Source: Parus major
Lineage: Eukaryota > Chordata > Aves > Passeriformes > Paridae
DNA length: 64,000 nt
Reading direction: 5' to 3'
Assembly: GCF_001522545.3 (NCBI RefSeq)
Contig: NC_031770.1
Span: forward strand, 109,473,685-109,537,684
A model generated the notes under the pieces. The model saw only the letters and a program-made list of their open reading frames with translations. It ran no database searches and was not told the DNA's origin. Of the stretch, positions 47,214 to 60,465 are shown in pieces (the stretch's first letter is position 1; each line of letters starts with the position of its first letter). Both the position numbers and the translations under genes were made by a program.

Positions 47214-49587
47214 GGAAGAAATTAGATTTTCTTATTCTAAATCCAGAGAAAATATGCTAAAAAAGAAGTATTATGAACTGTCACTGAAGTTCAGATTCAC
47301 TGAAATATTTGGGTTTAACAGTTTTAGAAAGGAGTCCTTTAAGCATTAAATCATGACAGACATTAAATCTGTTTCTCTCAAAGCTCTGACTTTGGGAGAA
47401 TATTCATTAATCCTGAACTAACCAAATAGTTGTAATGAACTCCTGAAAAGGTCTGTGGACAGTATAACACACTGCACTGTAGCACACAAGAGGAGTCCTT
47501 AAGCATCAGAAATCAAATCAATGGGAATTTATCAAGAAAGGTTTTTTTTCTATTTGCTTTTGTAAGTTCCAATTTGTTCAAAAGGTACCTTGTTTGCTGG
47601 AGAAGTGTCATTGTCAATGAATACCTTGTCTCCTAAGCAATCCTAAAAAAAATGGGGTTTGAAACTGAAAAAATATAAAAATGTTCTATTTCCTATATTA
47701 AAATATTAAGCACAATTTGTTAAAACTTATTATTTCATATGGGCTACTTCTGAAGAGTTTATAACTCTTTAATATTTCAGGTATTTTTGAAATATTAAAA
47801 CCTATCAGTTCATCTGCTCTGAACTTTAGAAAGAGAGTTTATCTCTGTTTTTCTTCTCTGGATTTAGAATGAGAGAGTAAAGTTACCCACATGCTTCACA
47901 AATTTTGCAATATGCTAAGCCCTTCCTTCCCAAAATCCAAGGGGAATTTTCTTGCTTGGCATCCAAACAGAGCCAAATAAAATCCCTGCCTTGAAAACCT
48001 ACATCTAACACAAGTAATAGGCAGAGAAACCTTAAAGAATGATAGCTAAATTTTGTTATTATTGTCCATAAATTCTGTCTAGAGCTACTTTAGGTATTCT
48101 GTGACTACAACAAAAGCCTTATGTCTTTTCTGATATTCCAAGGACATCTTAGACATCATTAAATATCTGTGTTTTGACAAACAAATAGCATCCAAGAGGA
48201 CTAAATGCTGCAAAGATCTTGCATTTGTAACAACCCACAGCAGAACCAATTCATTACAGAAGGGCTTTGGTTTTCTTTGTGGTCTTGAAAAGAGCCTGGC
48301 AGGGTTTCCTATGTGGAAAACCACTTGAACTCTATTTTGGGATGAATGTTGGAAATTACTCACAGGATCTCAGGTCTGCTTTCCTCCACATTTTGCTGCT
48401 GTCAAGGAACTCGCCTGGCTCATGTAGGTCACCAGAAGGTGTTTCCCACACAGCCCTGAGAGCTCAGCACAAAGAACAGTCTGGCACTTTTTAAACAACC
48501 CCAAAATGTGGAAATTGGGCATTTCTGCTGTGCTCCAGTGCCCTCATCCCAAAGTTATCATGCCAGTAGGAACAGGAGGCCTTGCATCCTACCAACAGCT
48601 GAAATAATATTTAACTCAAACCAGGAAAACAAAGGTATTAATTTATATAACCTAAGTTTTAGAATATGGCTACAAAGGACTGCCAAGAGGTCAGAGGAAA
48701 CAAAATCCAAGCAAACCCTACTTAATCTGTACACCCCAGAATCAAACTTAGAACTGCTTTCTCTCTCTCAGGTGGAAGGAAGGAAAAATCTCACCTCCCC
48801 ACTCCACATCTCCAGTCCATAGGATGGAGATATCACTTTTAGAGGAGATGTTCTTTTCCCATTCCTTCCTTGGGTCCCTAAGGTACTCCTATTTCCCTCC
48901 TCCCAGAGGTTTAATATCTTTATTCATTTAGGAGGACATCTTGGCCTTTCCCTTCCCATTCCTCTGACCATGAAACACAAATTGGTATTGTTGGTGCCAT
49001 TATCTCCTACCACAACAGCGGCAAAAAAAATACCAACTAAAGATTTCAACACACTTTTGGCACATCCTAAAAGGAAATTCTGGCTGTTCTGGGGCACAAT
49101 TCTTCTCCCTGCTTAATTGGTTAGTGTTCAAACCCCAGAACGAAGCTGCTTTAGGCTTTATCCTCATGATAAAGATCAAACCTGCAATCCCAAGCTGGGA
49201 TGAATGCACTCAGCTCATTACAGCTTCTCTTTTGAGATCAGACACTACGGCAGCCAAATCTCTGTGTGGTGGCAATGGCTTAGGGACTGACTACCCCCAG
49301 CCCTGGCTTTGAGGGATACTCTGGCTTAATCCAGGATATCAGGATGCTCAGCACAAGGGCTTTGTTCTGGGTCACTGTTTAATAACAACTGCTGGACATG
49401 TGATGAGGCTCAAACCTGCAGGAGGCTCCAAGGGCAGCTCTGGATTGATTGAAGAACTGCCCAAGGAGTCCCAGTGCCAAAACTCACATCCCTGGTTATC
49501 CACCCCTCACAAAATGGACTGTGGAGCATCAAGATGTGCTTAGCACGGAAGACAAAGAATTTTAAAAACAAAGTTAATAAAAGGGGG

Positions 49588-49672
49588 AGGAGAAGGAGAC
49601 CTTTCAAGGTCATGGAGTCCAACCTCTGCCTGTGAAGAATTGTTCCCTGTGAGAAATTCATTTCACACAGAC
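49588..49672 (-). mobile_element. Probable CR1 LINE fragment
   Basis: GAGACCTTTCAAGGTCATGG and AGTCCAACCTCTGCCTGTG resemble the antisense CR1 tail region. Weak and short. Confidence 0.4.
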
Positions 49673-50598
49673 AGGTTTCAGAAGTCCCAAGAGATGCTTT
49701 TCAAACATCTATTCTACTGCCTGATAGATCTCACTGTCAGAACATTCCTGCCATGTAATTAATATGCTTTATTTCCCCCTCTAAAATTCATTTCTGGATT
49801 TGAAAGGTAGAAGGAACCATTTTGATCCCTTGGTTTGGTCTCCACAATAAACATCAGAGGCCCTGGTTTCTACTGAGGTCCCAATTGCCACAACACCACA
49901 GCAGACCCTCCTTTTATCTTCTGCATCTAGTCATACAAATCCCCAGATTTCCCTGGCTCTAGTCCCCATTGTCCTGGCTCAGTGGATCTGCTTGTTCAAA
50001 ACAAAACTCATTTCTCCCTCTCCTCTTGCCCCATTCAAAGAGCTTCATCGAACCACATATCCTTTTTAAAGCAGTCTCATTTCTAGGCTCTAATCTAAAT
50101 CCTCTGCCCTAAACATCCACTTTTACCAGTGGAGTCTGGTTAAGGGCAGGGCCAGCACCCTCCAACAAAGATCCCAAGAACTGTTACATCAAACATCTAA
50201 AGTCAAACCTGTTATTCCAAGCATGCTGATGCAACCAGGAAAGTCAGGCTCAGCTTTTACCTCTTAATCAATTCACCTCCTTTTAAAGGTGCCTTCCTTA
50301 TCTTCACTGTAATGAAAACAAGAAATCTCAGGGACAGGCTTACTGGCAAAACTATATGTGGTATTTACCCTAATATCACCTTAAAGGAATAATCAGTTAT
50401 TTCCTCACCTGTCTCAAGCTTCCTACCAGTTTTCTCATCTTTCACAGGAGCACAACTCAGTCCCACAAACACTAACCAGGTGTTCTGTAAATTTTACCTG
50501 AGTTGAACAGAATCTACAACTGCATTTTCACTCCTGCAGTGGCACAAGCAACAAAGCAAGAACCAGAGAAGGGGAGAACTTTCAGAATAATTCATATT

Positions 50599-50735
50599 CA
50601 TAGAATAATTTTGTTCGGAAAAGCCTTCTAAGATTGAGCCCAACCATTCCCCCAGCACTGCCAAACCCACCACTAAATCATGTCCCCAAGTGCCACATCT
50701 ACATGGCTTTTGAACCCTTCTAGGCATGGTGATCA
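50599..50735 (-). mobile_element. CR1 LINE 3' fragment (CACCACTAAATCATGTC subfamily)
   Basis: CATAGAATAATTTTGTTCGG, CCCAACCATTCCCCCAGCAC and CCACCACTAAATCATGTCCC. Confidence 0.78.
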
Positions 50736-51867
50736 AGCCAGTTATATCTTTAGCTTTAAAGACTCATGGGTTAGTCTGGACATTTTCTTTTGGTTTTGTT
50801 TTTCCTTGAAGGCAGTGAGGTTTCGTTAATTTTATTTAATTTTGTTAATTTTTTTTTTTAAGCTTTAAGGCTGAAAATCAAATTTTAGCTCTGTTCTGAT
50901 TTGATTTTTGTGCATCTTGCAAAAGACAACAGTTTTCATAAAGAGGTTTTGTCCTGCATTCCCATTCCTTGTGCTCTGGCTTGAGCATATCTCAGTAACA
51001 TGCCCAGCTCTTGCCAGCGATCAAACCAAAACCTGGCAGTGACCCTGCTCAACGCCTGTTCCTAAGGAAAGCCCCATGGGGAAAGCTTATGGATGGATCC
51101 TGCTGAGCCTGGCAAGTCCTCATCTCTTAGAAAACTTCCTGCTCAAAGGGAAAGAAGGAAAGAAGTCACATTTCCTACCTGCAGAGCCTTGCCCTATGGA
51201 TTGGATCACATGAGAGAGCCACATGGACTGGTTGGGGATTCCCACGTGGACATCTCTAATCTCAAGCAAGCCAGACACAACATGACCCAGCACTGAGCCC
51301 TGGGGCAGCTGCTGCCACCTGACATCCCACGGTGCCAGAGGAGAGAGGGTTCTGCTCCACAGCCCTCAGTAACAGGAGAAATGCAGCTTCAACTCCACAT
51401 CAGCCAGTTCAGTGAGCTGAGCTGGGAAAGGTCAGACAAATACCCAGCTTGGACACAAGAGAGGGGTCTGGGGCACCACAGACCTCCCCTTCCCTTTCCT
51501 TCACAGTCCTGAATCCCTGCAGTGTCTTTGCCACCCACTTGGACCAGGCAGTGCCAGAAAGGTCTGAGCACTGGATGTGCCAGCACCAAGTGCCACGATG
51601 TAAACCATGAGGTGAGACTGGAGTTACTGCACTTAAAGCACCCTAAATTTGGTGAGGGGCAGGTTTAAAACCTTAAATATAAAAAAAAAAAGGTCATTAA
51701 ACATTAGGTGGAAGAGTATCTGGAAAGCATCTTGCTCTGTATACAGACTCAGCCATGCCAGATGTAGATGTGCACTACCTGAATACAACTGTCCCAAGGA
51801 GCACAGAGAGCCTGACAAACACAGATCTGAGCAGCCTGCAAAAGGATTTTTATTTTTTATAGAACAG

Positions 51868-51887
51868 AAATAAATAAATAAATAAAT
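51868..51887. repeat. Short (AAAT)n run
   Basis: Five AAAT units. Same length in the second copy (61735-61754). Confidence 0.85.
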
Positions 51888-52397
51888 TTGTAAATATTCA
51901 ATTAACAAATATTTTGCAACTCGACTGGTGAAGCTGTCAAGGCTTCAAAACCCGGGGCAGGAGATAGATGGTGAGGCAACTCCTCCTTTGCATTTCCTCT
52001 CCAGATACACAGGCAGCGATCAGCATTCATTTGCTGACATCTACTGACAGGATTGAGCATCGTGGTCCTGCCAGTAAGATTGTTTTCCCCAGGCTCCCTC
52101 TGCCACCAACCACTCAGTGAGTTCTGAACACAGTTTGTATCTATGGGATTAAATTTTAGCATGCTATTCTCCCTGCAATAACCAGGGTGCCCTATTTTGT
52201 CCTTTATTTTGTTTTTTCCAGCACTCCAGCACCATGTATTTTTCTGTTTAAAATAATCAGAAGTTTTGTGGGCTGTACCTGGGCCTTGTTTAAAATAAAG
52301 AAAACAGAGCTCTTTATGTCTTCTTGGTGTCTCTTTTTGAGTGCTGGTGGTTGGGTTTAAAGCCCCATTTTTTTCTCCCATTTTTCTTTGTATTCCT

Positions 52398-52466
52398 CAT
52401 GGCACTGTGGGTGGAACTACAGGATCTTTAAGGTTCCTTCAACCCAAATCTTTCTAGGATTCTTTG
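52398..52466 (+). mobile_element. Short CR1 LINE 3' fragment
   Basis: GGAACTACAGGATCTTTAAG, TTCCTTCAACCCAAATC and AGGATTCTTTGAA. Confidence 0.65.
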
Positions 52467-52879
52467 AAAGGAACTGTTCAAAATGACAGGAGTAAATTTA
52501 GAATTTGGGAATAAGTGAGGCTGAAAAGAACAGCTGGATGCTTCTTGTCCCAGCCCTTGCTCAAAAGAATGTTAAATTTCACATTGGGGTGGTTTCATGG
52601 CAAATTATTTATTCAACTTCTATTTTGGAGGATATTCCACACACCTTTGAAATAAAACTCTGTAAATTTACCCTGATGGACACTCCAACCTGTCACCTGT
52701 CTTTCACATCCACAAAGAATAAGAGGTCATGGATCCCTGGTCACAATTCTGATCAGCCTCAGAACAGCAAATATTTCTGCAGACCTCCAGATGTTCTCCA
52801 ACTTCAGAGCTATGAAGGGCCTGAAATGTTAAGCTTCCAAGCTTAATGTTAAATGAAATTAAATGTTAATCTTCCAAGC

Positions 52880-53042
52880 TGGAATCCCTGAATCACAGCA
52901 GCATTTAGGTTGGAAAAGATCTCCAAGACTGCAGAGTCCAAGCTTTGACTGATCCTCATCTTGTCACCCAGACCAGAGCACTGAGTGCCACATCCAGTCA
53001 TTCCCTGGGCAACTCCAGGGATGGAGACTCCACCAAGGAGTC
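52880..53042 (-). mobile_element. CR1 LINE 3' fragment (GAGCACTGAGTGCC subfamily)
   Basis: AATCCCTGAATCACAGCAGC, TAGGTTGGAAAAGATCTCC and GACCAGAGCACTGAGTGCCA. Holds the C/A difference at 52979 versus 62846. Confidence 0.8.
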
Positions 53043-53285
53043 AAGCACCAAGGTGAATACTCCATGTTTAGAATTTGGTGCATGGCTCAGAGGTGAGACT
53101 TAAAATTCTTAAATTCTGCCTTTTGCAGATCTGAGAAGACTAATTCTGAGCCTTCAGTAGGAAAAAGAGGAAACATAATTTGTCCCAGGAAATGCTCATT
53201 TTGAAGAGCTAGCTCTAAAATTCAGGCAGGGTTATTTCTCTCTTTTAGAGACATGGAGATCATCATGTCTCTCCCAGTTAAGGAA

Positions 53286-53393
53286 TATGGATGCTAAATT
53301 CTGACAGTGCCTGTACATATTACAGGCCGTACAGCTTCTCAGGCTGGTCCTGAGAAAATAGTCTGGGAAAGACATAAGAAAGAATTAAAACAA
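53286..53393. other. Unrelated 108-base tail between copy 1 and the gap
   Basis: After 53285 the sequence stops matching copy 2 and continues for 108 bases into the N run. It does not resemble anything else in the window. It could be the end of an insertion (for example an LTR element) present on one haplotype, or a mis-joined read end. I cannot identify it. Confidence 0.5.
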
Positions 53394-53493
53394 NNNNNNN
53401 NNNNNNNNNNNNNNNNNNNNNNNNNNNNNNNNNNNNNNNNNNNNNNNNNNNNNNNNNNNNNNNNNNNNNNNNNNNNNNNNNNNNNNNNNNNNN
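53394..53493. other. Assembly gap, exactly 100 N
   Basis: A run of exactly 100 N, the conventional placeholder for a join of unknown size. It sits precisely at the border of the two duplicated blocks. Confidence 0.99.
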
Positions 53494-53517
53494 CCAAACT
53501 ATTCTGTGATTCTATAA
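53494..53517 (+). mobile_element. CR1 LINE tail truncated by the gap
   Basis: Only CCAAACTATTCTGTGATTCT and a few bases more are present. It is the copy of 43627-43650. Confidence 0.85.
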
Positions 53518-54279
53518 AATTAGTAAGAAAAACAGGACAGATCCAATGTGCACCTAAGCCAGGAGTTACTGCAGTGTTTTTTTCCCCGTCCTGTCTTAAC
53601 TCTTGTGTATTTGCACAGAACTAAAATTTAATTATTAATTAAAGCAATCAATATGTATTTCAATAATTCTCAAAATAGTTATTTTCTGGTGGAAACATTT
53701 ACATTTTCAAAGATTTCTCTGCCAATTCCATTAATACTTTAAAATTAAAAATTTTCGTAAAATGAAATGTGGAAAACAGTTTTCAGAAGTTCTGAAATAA
53801 GTTACTTACAAACCTCTTAATTTTTTCCTTTTATTTCTTCTCAGATTTCTCAATTCAGGAAACTTTTTTGAAAACAAACAATATTTTCCCCTACTTCCCT
53901 TTACAAGAAGCAACCTTCCTTTTAATTTAGAAATAAACTCACTAGAAAAAAAGATCAGTCCAAGTTTTAATTTTTGACTAAAAGGCAAGCATGAGCACAA
54001 CTGGGTGAAAAGTTAAGGCAATAAAAAAGACATTGAAGAAGTCAGAAAAATGGGAAAATAGTAGGTAAAAAATGTTGATTGATTTGATGCAGAAATCTTT
54101 CCCTGATAAGATTCCCAGGAGGAATAATGAACCCTGTCTCTGGGGCATTCACAGTTAAACTGGACTAAAAACCACAGTGAAAACAATAAGGAAACAGTCA
54201 GTAAAAGGACTTTGTGACTTTCTTCACAGTGGCAGCCCAAACCAAGAAGAGGAAAAAGAAAAAAGTAATCACAGTTTTA

Positions 54280-54314
54280 TAGTAGTAGTAGTAGTAGTAG
54301 CAGTAGTAGCAGTA
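54280..54314. repeat. (TAG)n run, second copy
   Basis: Same length and same interruptions as 44413-44447. A fast-mutating repeat with no length change supports very recent or artefactual copying. Confidence 0.95.
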
Positions 54315-55076
54315 TGTCATTGAAGATGCATTTTTTTATCAGTGAAGAGCTGAGCACAATTTGGATACTCAGGGAAAAAGAAGCATGAAAGAAACACACA
54401 TGGGGTTGTCCTCTCCCTCTCAAGTTTGTTGGTTTTCTGGATTTGAGTTATACTGATGTGAGGAAAAGCAAAGCAAAGTTTAACCAGACAAGGCAAGACT
54501 CCTGGAGTTTCTTGATTTGAAACAAGTCATTCTGGGAGCAGCAGAACTGATTAAATTAGTTTAATTTAATTTAATTAGTAATTATTTCTCTTTTCACTCA
54601 AAAACTGGGAAGAATTTTCTTAAAAAGTCTAGGCCTGATGAAATCTAGATCAAATTAAAAATACTGATGAGGAAGAAGTGACACACCCACAGAGAGGTAT
54701 TGCAACTGTATTAACTTTTTTTTTTTTAATTAATTTTAGTTGGAAAATTCTATTTTTTATATTTTTTTACAAGTTTAAAAAATTGTGCAATTCACGTCTT
54801 GTTGTCTTTGTACAGTAAATGCCAGCTGGGAATTTTCCCCCCTCCTCAATTCAGGGTATCCAGAACTCTCTCTGGTGAATCAACACCGGGTATGATGTAA
54901 GGATCGGGTCAGGATGAGGATCAAATCTGCAACCCCATCAAATCTGAAATACCTGGGCTGTGGCAAGATGCAGCAGCCAGAAGAGGGTTCACCACATACA
55001 GCAGATCATGGGAAATGCATATCTATGCTATTCTGATTCCCTATTTATTAAATAACTGCTGAAAAGTTTTGTTCAA

Positions 55077-55420
55077 GCTGTTCCAGGATCCAAGGGGGAG
55101 TTGTAAGAAGCCTGGAGAGGAGCTTTTCACAAGGGCATGGAGTGATAGGATGAGGGGGAGTGACTCCAAATTGAAGGAGGGGAGATTTTGATTAGAGATT
55201 AGGAAGAAATTCTTCCCTGTGAGGGTGGTGAGGCCCTGGCACAGGGATATCAGATGATTCCCTGTGCCCAGGGATGGTGTGGCTGCCCCTGGATCCCTGG
55301 AAGTGTCCAAGGCCAGGCTGGAGAGGGTTGGGAGCAGCCTGGGATAGTGGGAGGTGTCCCTGCCCATGGGGTTGGAACAAGATAACATTTAAATCTCTTC
55401 CAGACAAAATCCTTCAATTA
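55077..55420 (+). mobile_element. CR1 LINE 3' fragment, second copy of 45210-45553
   Basis: Same structure including the small internal insertion. Differs at 55147 (A instead of G). Confidence 0.88.
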
Positions 55421-56050
55421 TTCACCTGTTTATTCCTTAACTCAGACATCCCTCTTACCCCTAGAAGTAAATGCTCTGCAGGAATAAATCCTCACTTCTC
55501 CATCAAAGACAACAGTTCCAAGTTACAATCCTGGACAGCTTGACCATGGATTTACAAAGCGTAGGGAACCCTTGCACACCCTGTTGAATTCTCTCCTTTT
55601 TACTCGTGAATATGTTTGGAGAAAGGCAGAGGGGGGAAAAGGAGAAGAAAAAAATAAAAAAACTTCTGCTTTTCATAATGCTTAATCTTTTTTCCCATTG
55701 GCATCCACCAGATGTTGCTTAGGATCAGAAGATAAATATTAAAACCTAAGAAGGAACAAAGCAGGCTGTTTGCAAGATGGATTTTCTGATGTCTCTCAAA
55801 CACTTTCAAAAGGCAGGAGGGAAGGAGGGGGAACTGGAGATGCTTTGATAGGCACAGGAAATGAATTCCACAACCCAGCGGAGCTCTCTAGTGGTCTCAA
55901 GGCTAAACTGCTCTAGTGGCATCAGTGTGAGGATTAAGGATTTGTTCCTTCAGCCCATCATTTGGAACAGCTCTGCAAAAGGTGGGAAACCACGGGGGGG
56001 TGTTATTTGTGGATGGACCCGCTGGGCTGATGGAGAGACACGGCACTAAC

Positions 56051-56191
56051 CTGGCAAAGAGTCCAGCGAAACGCCCCTGGGGCCGCCTGTCCCCGCAGAT
56101 GTAGAGGTAGGACACAGATCTTCTCTGCTGGGAGGTGCCCACCGCCACTCGGATGTCACACTCAATGAAGGTGGCTCTGTCCTCTTGGCAG
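56051..56191 (-). CDS. PKHD1: Second, probably artefactual copy of PKHD1 exon A
   Basis: I see no base difference between this copy and 46184-46324, and it has the same splice sites (TTCTGCCAG acceptor, CAG|GTTAGT donor). It lies inside the second copy of the 9.66 kb duplication. Because the exon is phase 2-2, splicing both copies in series would add 47 residues without shifting the frame, so gene-prediction software could report a tandem exon duplication that does not exist. The 100-base gap between the copies and the near absence of divergence argue that it is the alternate haplotype or an unmerged contig overlap, not a real second exon. Confidence 0.75.
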
Positions 56192-56304
56192 CTGGCAGAA
56201 GAATGTGTCAGGCCACAGAGCATGGCCAAAGAGGCTGCAAGACAGGTGATGAAAAAATAACCCAAAGCAGCCTAAACACCAGTGACATTGAGCATGCTTT
56301 AAGT

Positions 56305-56389
56305 ACTGAGAGGTGCCATTGCAGGAGGTGTCCCTGCCCATGGAGCTGAATGAACTGTAAGGTCCTTTCCAGCCCAAACCATTCCAGGA
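56305..56389 (+). mobile_element. CR1 LINE 3' fragment, second copy of 46438-46522
   Basis: No difference seen from the first copy. Confidence 0.8.
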
Positions 56390-56851
56390 TCCTTTGGCTC
56401 CTGGTGTGCATCCAGCCTCCTTTTAGGTGCATCCTTTTTGAGGACAATTAGGTGTCCTTGCAGCTCCTTCAGCCCCACTTGCTTTGTGTGAGCAAAACGT
56501 AACCTCCTCTGTGCCCTGAGCACCAGGATGGTCTTTGGGATCAAACTGCTCTGTCCAGAAGGAGATGACATTAGGGATTAAATACAAGCATGGACATTTC
56601 TTCTGGGAGAGATAGAACATGGTTTACAGTTCAAGAATATGGCAGAAATTTTTTTTCCAAGGAGATGTGACAACACATATCAGAAGTCTGAAATCCAGAA
56701 ACAGTTTCTGAGGAAACTTTGACACAGCTTGGAGGGCTCCTGGGGAGCTGGTGGGAACTGGGATCTCCCACCTTACTTTATAGCTGAGTATGACTTGAGA
56801 TGTGGTCCAAGTTTGCCTCCATGGATGAGATAAAAATTGCAGTGGGAGCTG

Positions 56852-57080
56852 CTGTTTCGAGGTTTATTTAAAGGACAAGTGGTGTGAACACCTGGGAGAA
56901 TTTTTTCCATGCAAAGGGTTGCTCAGCACTGGAATGCAATGCCCTGGGAAGTGTTCAGGAAAGGCCTGGACATGTCACTCAGTGCTCTGGGCTGGGTGAC
57001 CAGGCAGGGGTCAGTCAGAGCTTGGACTCCATGGCCTCCGAGGCTTTTTACCAACCTAAGTGATTCAGTGTGACTCTGTG
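56852..57080 (+). mobile_element. CR1 LINE 3' fragment, second copy of 46985-47213
   Basis: No difference seen from the first copy. Confidence 0.82.
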
Positions 57081-60000
57081 GGAAGAAATTAGATTTTCTT
57101 ATTCTAAATCCAGAGAAAATATGCTAAAAAAGAAGTATTATGAACTGTCACTGAAGTTCAGATTCACTGAAATATTTGGGTTTAACAGTTTTAGAAAGGA
57201 GTCCTTTAAGCATTAAATCATGACAGACATTAAATCTGTTTCTCTCAAAGCTCTGACTTTGGGAGAATATTCATTAATCCTGAACTAACCAAATAGTTGT
57301 AATGAACTCCTGAAAAGGTCTGTGGACAGTATAACACACTGCACTGTAGCACACAAGAGGAGTCCTTAAGCATCAGAAATCAAATCAATGGGAATTTATC
57401 AAGAAAGGTTTTTTTTCTATTTGCTTTTGTAAGTTCCAATTTGTTCAAAAGGTACCTTGTTTGCTGGAGAAGTGTCATTGTCAATGAATACCTTGTCTCC
57501 TAAGCAATCCTAAAAAAAATGGGGTTTGAAACTGAAAAAATATAAAAATGTTCTATTTCCTATATTAAAATATTAAGCACAATTTGTTAAAACTTATTAT
57601 TTCATATGGGCTACTTCTGAAGAGTTTATAACTCTTTAATATTTCAGGTATTTTTGAAATATTAAAACCTATCAGTTCATCTGCTCTGAACTTTAGAAAG
57701 AGAGTTTATCTCTGTTTTTCTTCTCTGGATTTAGAATGAGAGAGTAAAGTTACCCACATGCTTCACAAATTTTGCAATATGCTAAGCCCTTCCTTCCCAA
57801 AATCCAAGGGGAATTTTCTTGCTTGGCATCCAAACAGAGCCAAATAAAATCCCTGCCTTGAAAACCTACATCTAACACAAGTAATAGGCAGAGAAACCTT
57901 AAAGAATGATAGCTAAATTTTGTTATTATTGTCCATAAATTCTGTCTAGAGCTACTTTAGGTATTCTGTGACTACAACAAAAGCCTTATGTCTTTTCTGA
58001 TATTCCAAGGACATCTTAGACATCATTAAATATCTGTGTTTTGACAAACAAATAGCATCCAAGAGGACTAAATGCTGCAAAGATCTTGCATTTGTAACAA
58101 CCCACAGCAGAACCAATTCATTACAGAAGGGCTTTGGTTTTCTTTGTGGTCTTGAAAAGAGCCTGGCAGGGTTTCCTATGTGGAAAACCACTTGAACTCT
58201 ATTTTGGGATGAATGTTGGAAATTACTCACAGGATCTCAGGTCTGCTTTCCTCCACATTTTGCTGCTGTCAAGGAACTCGCCTGGCTCATGTAGGTCACC
58301 AGAAGGTGTTTCCCACACAGCCCTGAGAGCTCAGCACAAAGAACAGTCTGGCACTTTTTAAACAACCCCAAAATGTGGAAATTGGGCATTTCTGCTGTGC
58401 TCCAGTGCCCTCATCCCAAAGTTATCATGCCAGTAGGAACAGGAGGCCTTGCATCCTACCAACAGCTGAAATAATATTTAACTCAAACCAGGAAAACAAA
58501 GGTATTAATTTATATAACCTAAGTTTTAGAATATGGCTACAAAGGACTGCCAAGAGGTCAGAGGAAACAAAATCCAAGCAAACCCTACTTAATCTGTACA
58601 CCCCAGAATCAAACTTAGAACTGCTTTCTCTCTCTCAGGTGGAAGGAAGGAAAAATCTCACCTCCCCACTCCACATCTCCAGTCCATAGGATGGAGATAT
58701 CACTTTTAGAGGAGATGTTCTTTTCCCATTCCTTCCTTGGGTCCCTAAGGTACTCCTATTTCCCTCCTCCCAGAGGTTTAATATCTTTATTCATTTAGGA
58801 GGACATCTTGGCCTTTCCCTTCCCATTCCTCTGACCATGAAACACAAATTGGTATTGTTGGTGCCATTATCTCCTACCACAACAGCGGCAAAAAAAATAC
58901 CAACTAAAGATTTCAACACACTTTTGGCACATCCTAAAAGGAAATTCTGGCTGTTCTGGGGCACAATTCTTCTCCCTGCTTAATTGGTTAGTGTTCAAAC
59001 CCCAGAACGAAGCTGCTTTAGGCTTTATCCTCATGATAAAGATCAAACCTGCAATCCCAAGCTGGGATGAATGCACTCAGCTCATTACAGCTTCTCTTTT
59101 GAGATCAGACACTACGGCAGCCAAATCTCTGTGTGGTGGCAATGGCTTAGGGACTGACTACCCCCAGCCCTGGCTTTGAGGGATACTCTGGCTTAATCCA
59201 GGATATCAGGATGCTCAGCACAAGGGCTTTGTTCTGGGTCACTGTTTAATAACAACTGCTGGACATGTGATGAGGCTCAAACCTGCAGGAGGCTCCAAGG
59301 GCAGCTCTGGATTGATTGAAGAACTGCCCAAGGAGTCCCAGTGCCAAAACTCACATCCCTGGTTATCCACCCCTCACAAAATGGACTGTGGAGCATCAAG
59401 ATGTGCTTAGCACGGAAGACAAAGAATTTTAAAAACAAAGTTAATAAAAGGGGGAGGAGAAGGAGACCTTTCAAGGTCATGGAGTCCAACCTCTGCCTGT
59501 GAAGAATTGTTCCCTGTGAGAAATTCATTTCACACAGACAGGTTTCAGAAGTCCCAAGAGATGCTTTTCAAACATCTATTCTACTGCCTGATAGATCTCA
59601 CTGTCAGAACATTCCTGCCATGTAATTAATATGCTTTATTTCCCCCTCTAAAATTCATTTCTGGATTTGAAAGGTAGAAGGAACCATTTTGATCCCTTGG
59701 TTTGGTCTCCACAATAAACATCAGAGGCCCTGGTTTCTACTGAGGTCCCAATTGCCACAACACCACAGCAGACCCTCCTTTTATCTTCTGCATCTAGTCA
59801 TACAAATCCCCAGATTTCCCTGGCTCTAGTCCCCATTGTCCTGGCTCAGTGGATCTGCTTGTTCAAAACAAAACTCATTTCTCCCTCTCCTCTTGCCCCA
59901 TTCAAAGAGCTTCATCGAACCACATATCCTTTTTAAAGCAGTCTCATTTCTAGGCTCTAATCTAAATCCTCTGCCCTAAACATCCACTTTTACCAGTGGA

Positions 60001-60465
60001 GTCTGGTTAAGGGCAGGGCCAGCACCCTCCAACAAAGATCCCAAGAACTGTTACATCAAACATCTAAAGTCAAACCTGTTATTCCAAGCATGCTGATGCA
60101 ACCAGGAAAGTCAGGCTCAGCTTTTACCTCTTAATCAATTCACCTCCTTTTAAAGGTGCCTTCCTTATCTTCACTGTAATGAAAACAAGAAATCTCAGGG
60201 ACAGGCTTACTGGCAAAACTATATGTGGTATTTACCCTAATATCACCTTAAAGGAATAATCAGTTATTTCCTCACCTGTCTCAAGCTTCCTACCAGTTTT
60301 CTCATCTTTCACAGGAGCACAACTCAGTCCCACAAACACTAACCAGGTGTTCTGTAAATTTTACCTGAGTTGAACAGAATCTACAACTGCATTTTCACTC
60401 CTGCAGTGGCACAAGCAACAAAGCAAGAACCAGAGAAGGGGAGAACTTTCAGAATAATTCATATT

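Larger units (their letters stand above)
43627..53285 (+). repeat. Copy 1 of a 9.66 kb near-identical direct duplication
   Basis: This block matches 53494-63152 base for base at a constant offset of 9867. By eye I found one mismatch (45280 G versus 55147 A) in the first 9.3 kb. The remaining mismatches, six of them, cluster in the last ~310 bases (52979, 53186, 53187, 53206, 53209, 53246). Similarity stops at 53285, after which an unrelated 108-base tail runs into the N gap. It includes PKHD1 exon A. Confidence 0.95.

Noticed and set aside
51902..52381. 159-residue minus-strand ORF, also present at 61769-62248
   Set aside because: It has no recognisable domain or splice context. It appears twice only because the block is duplicated.
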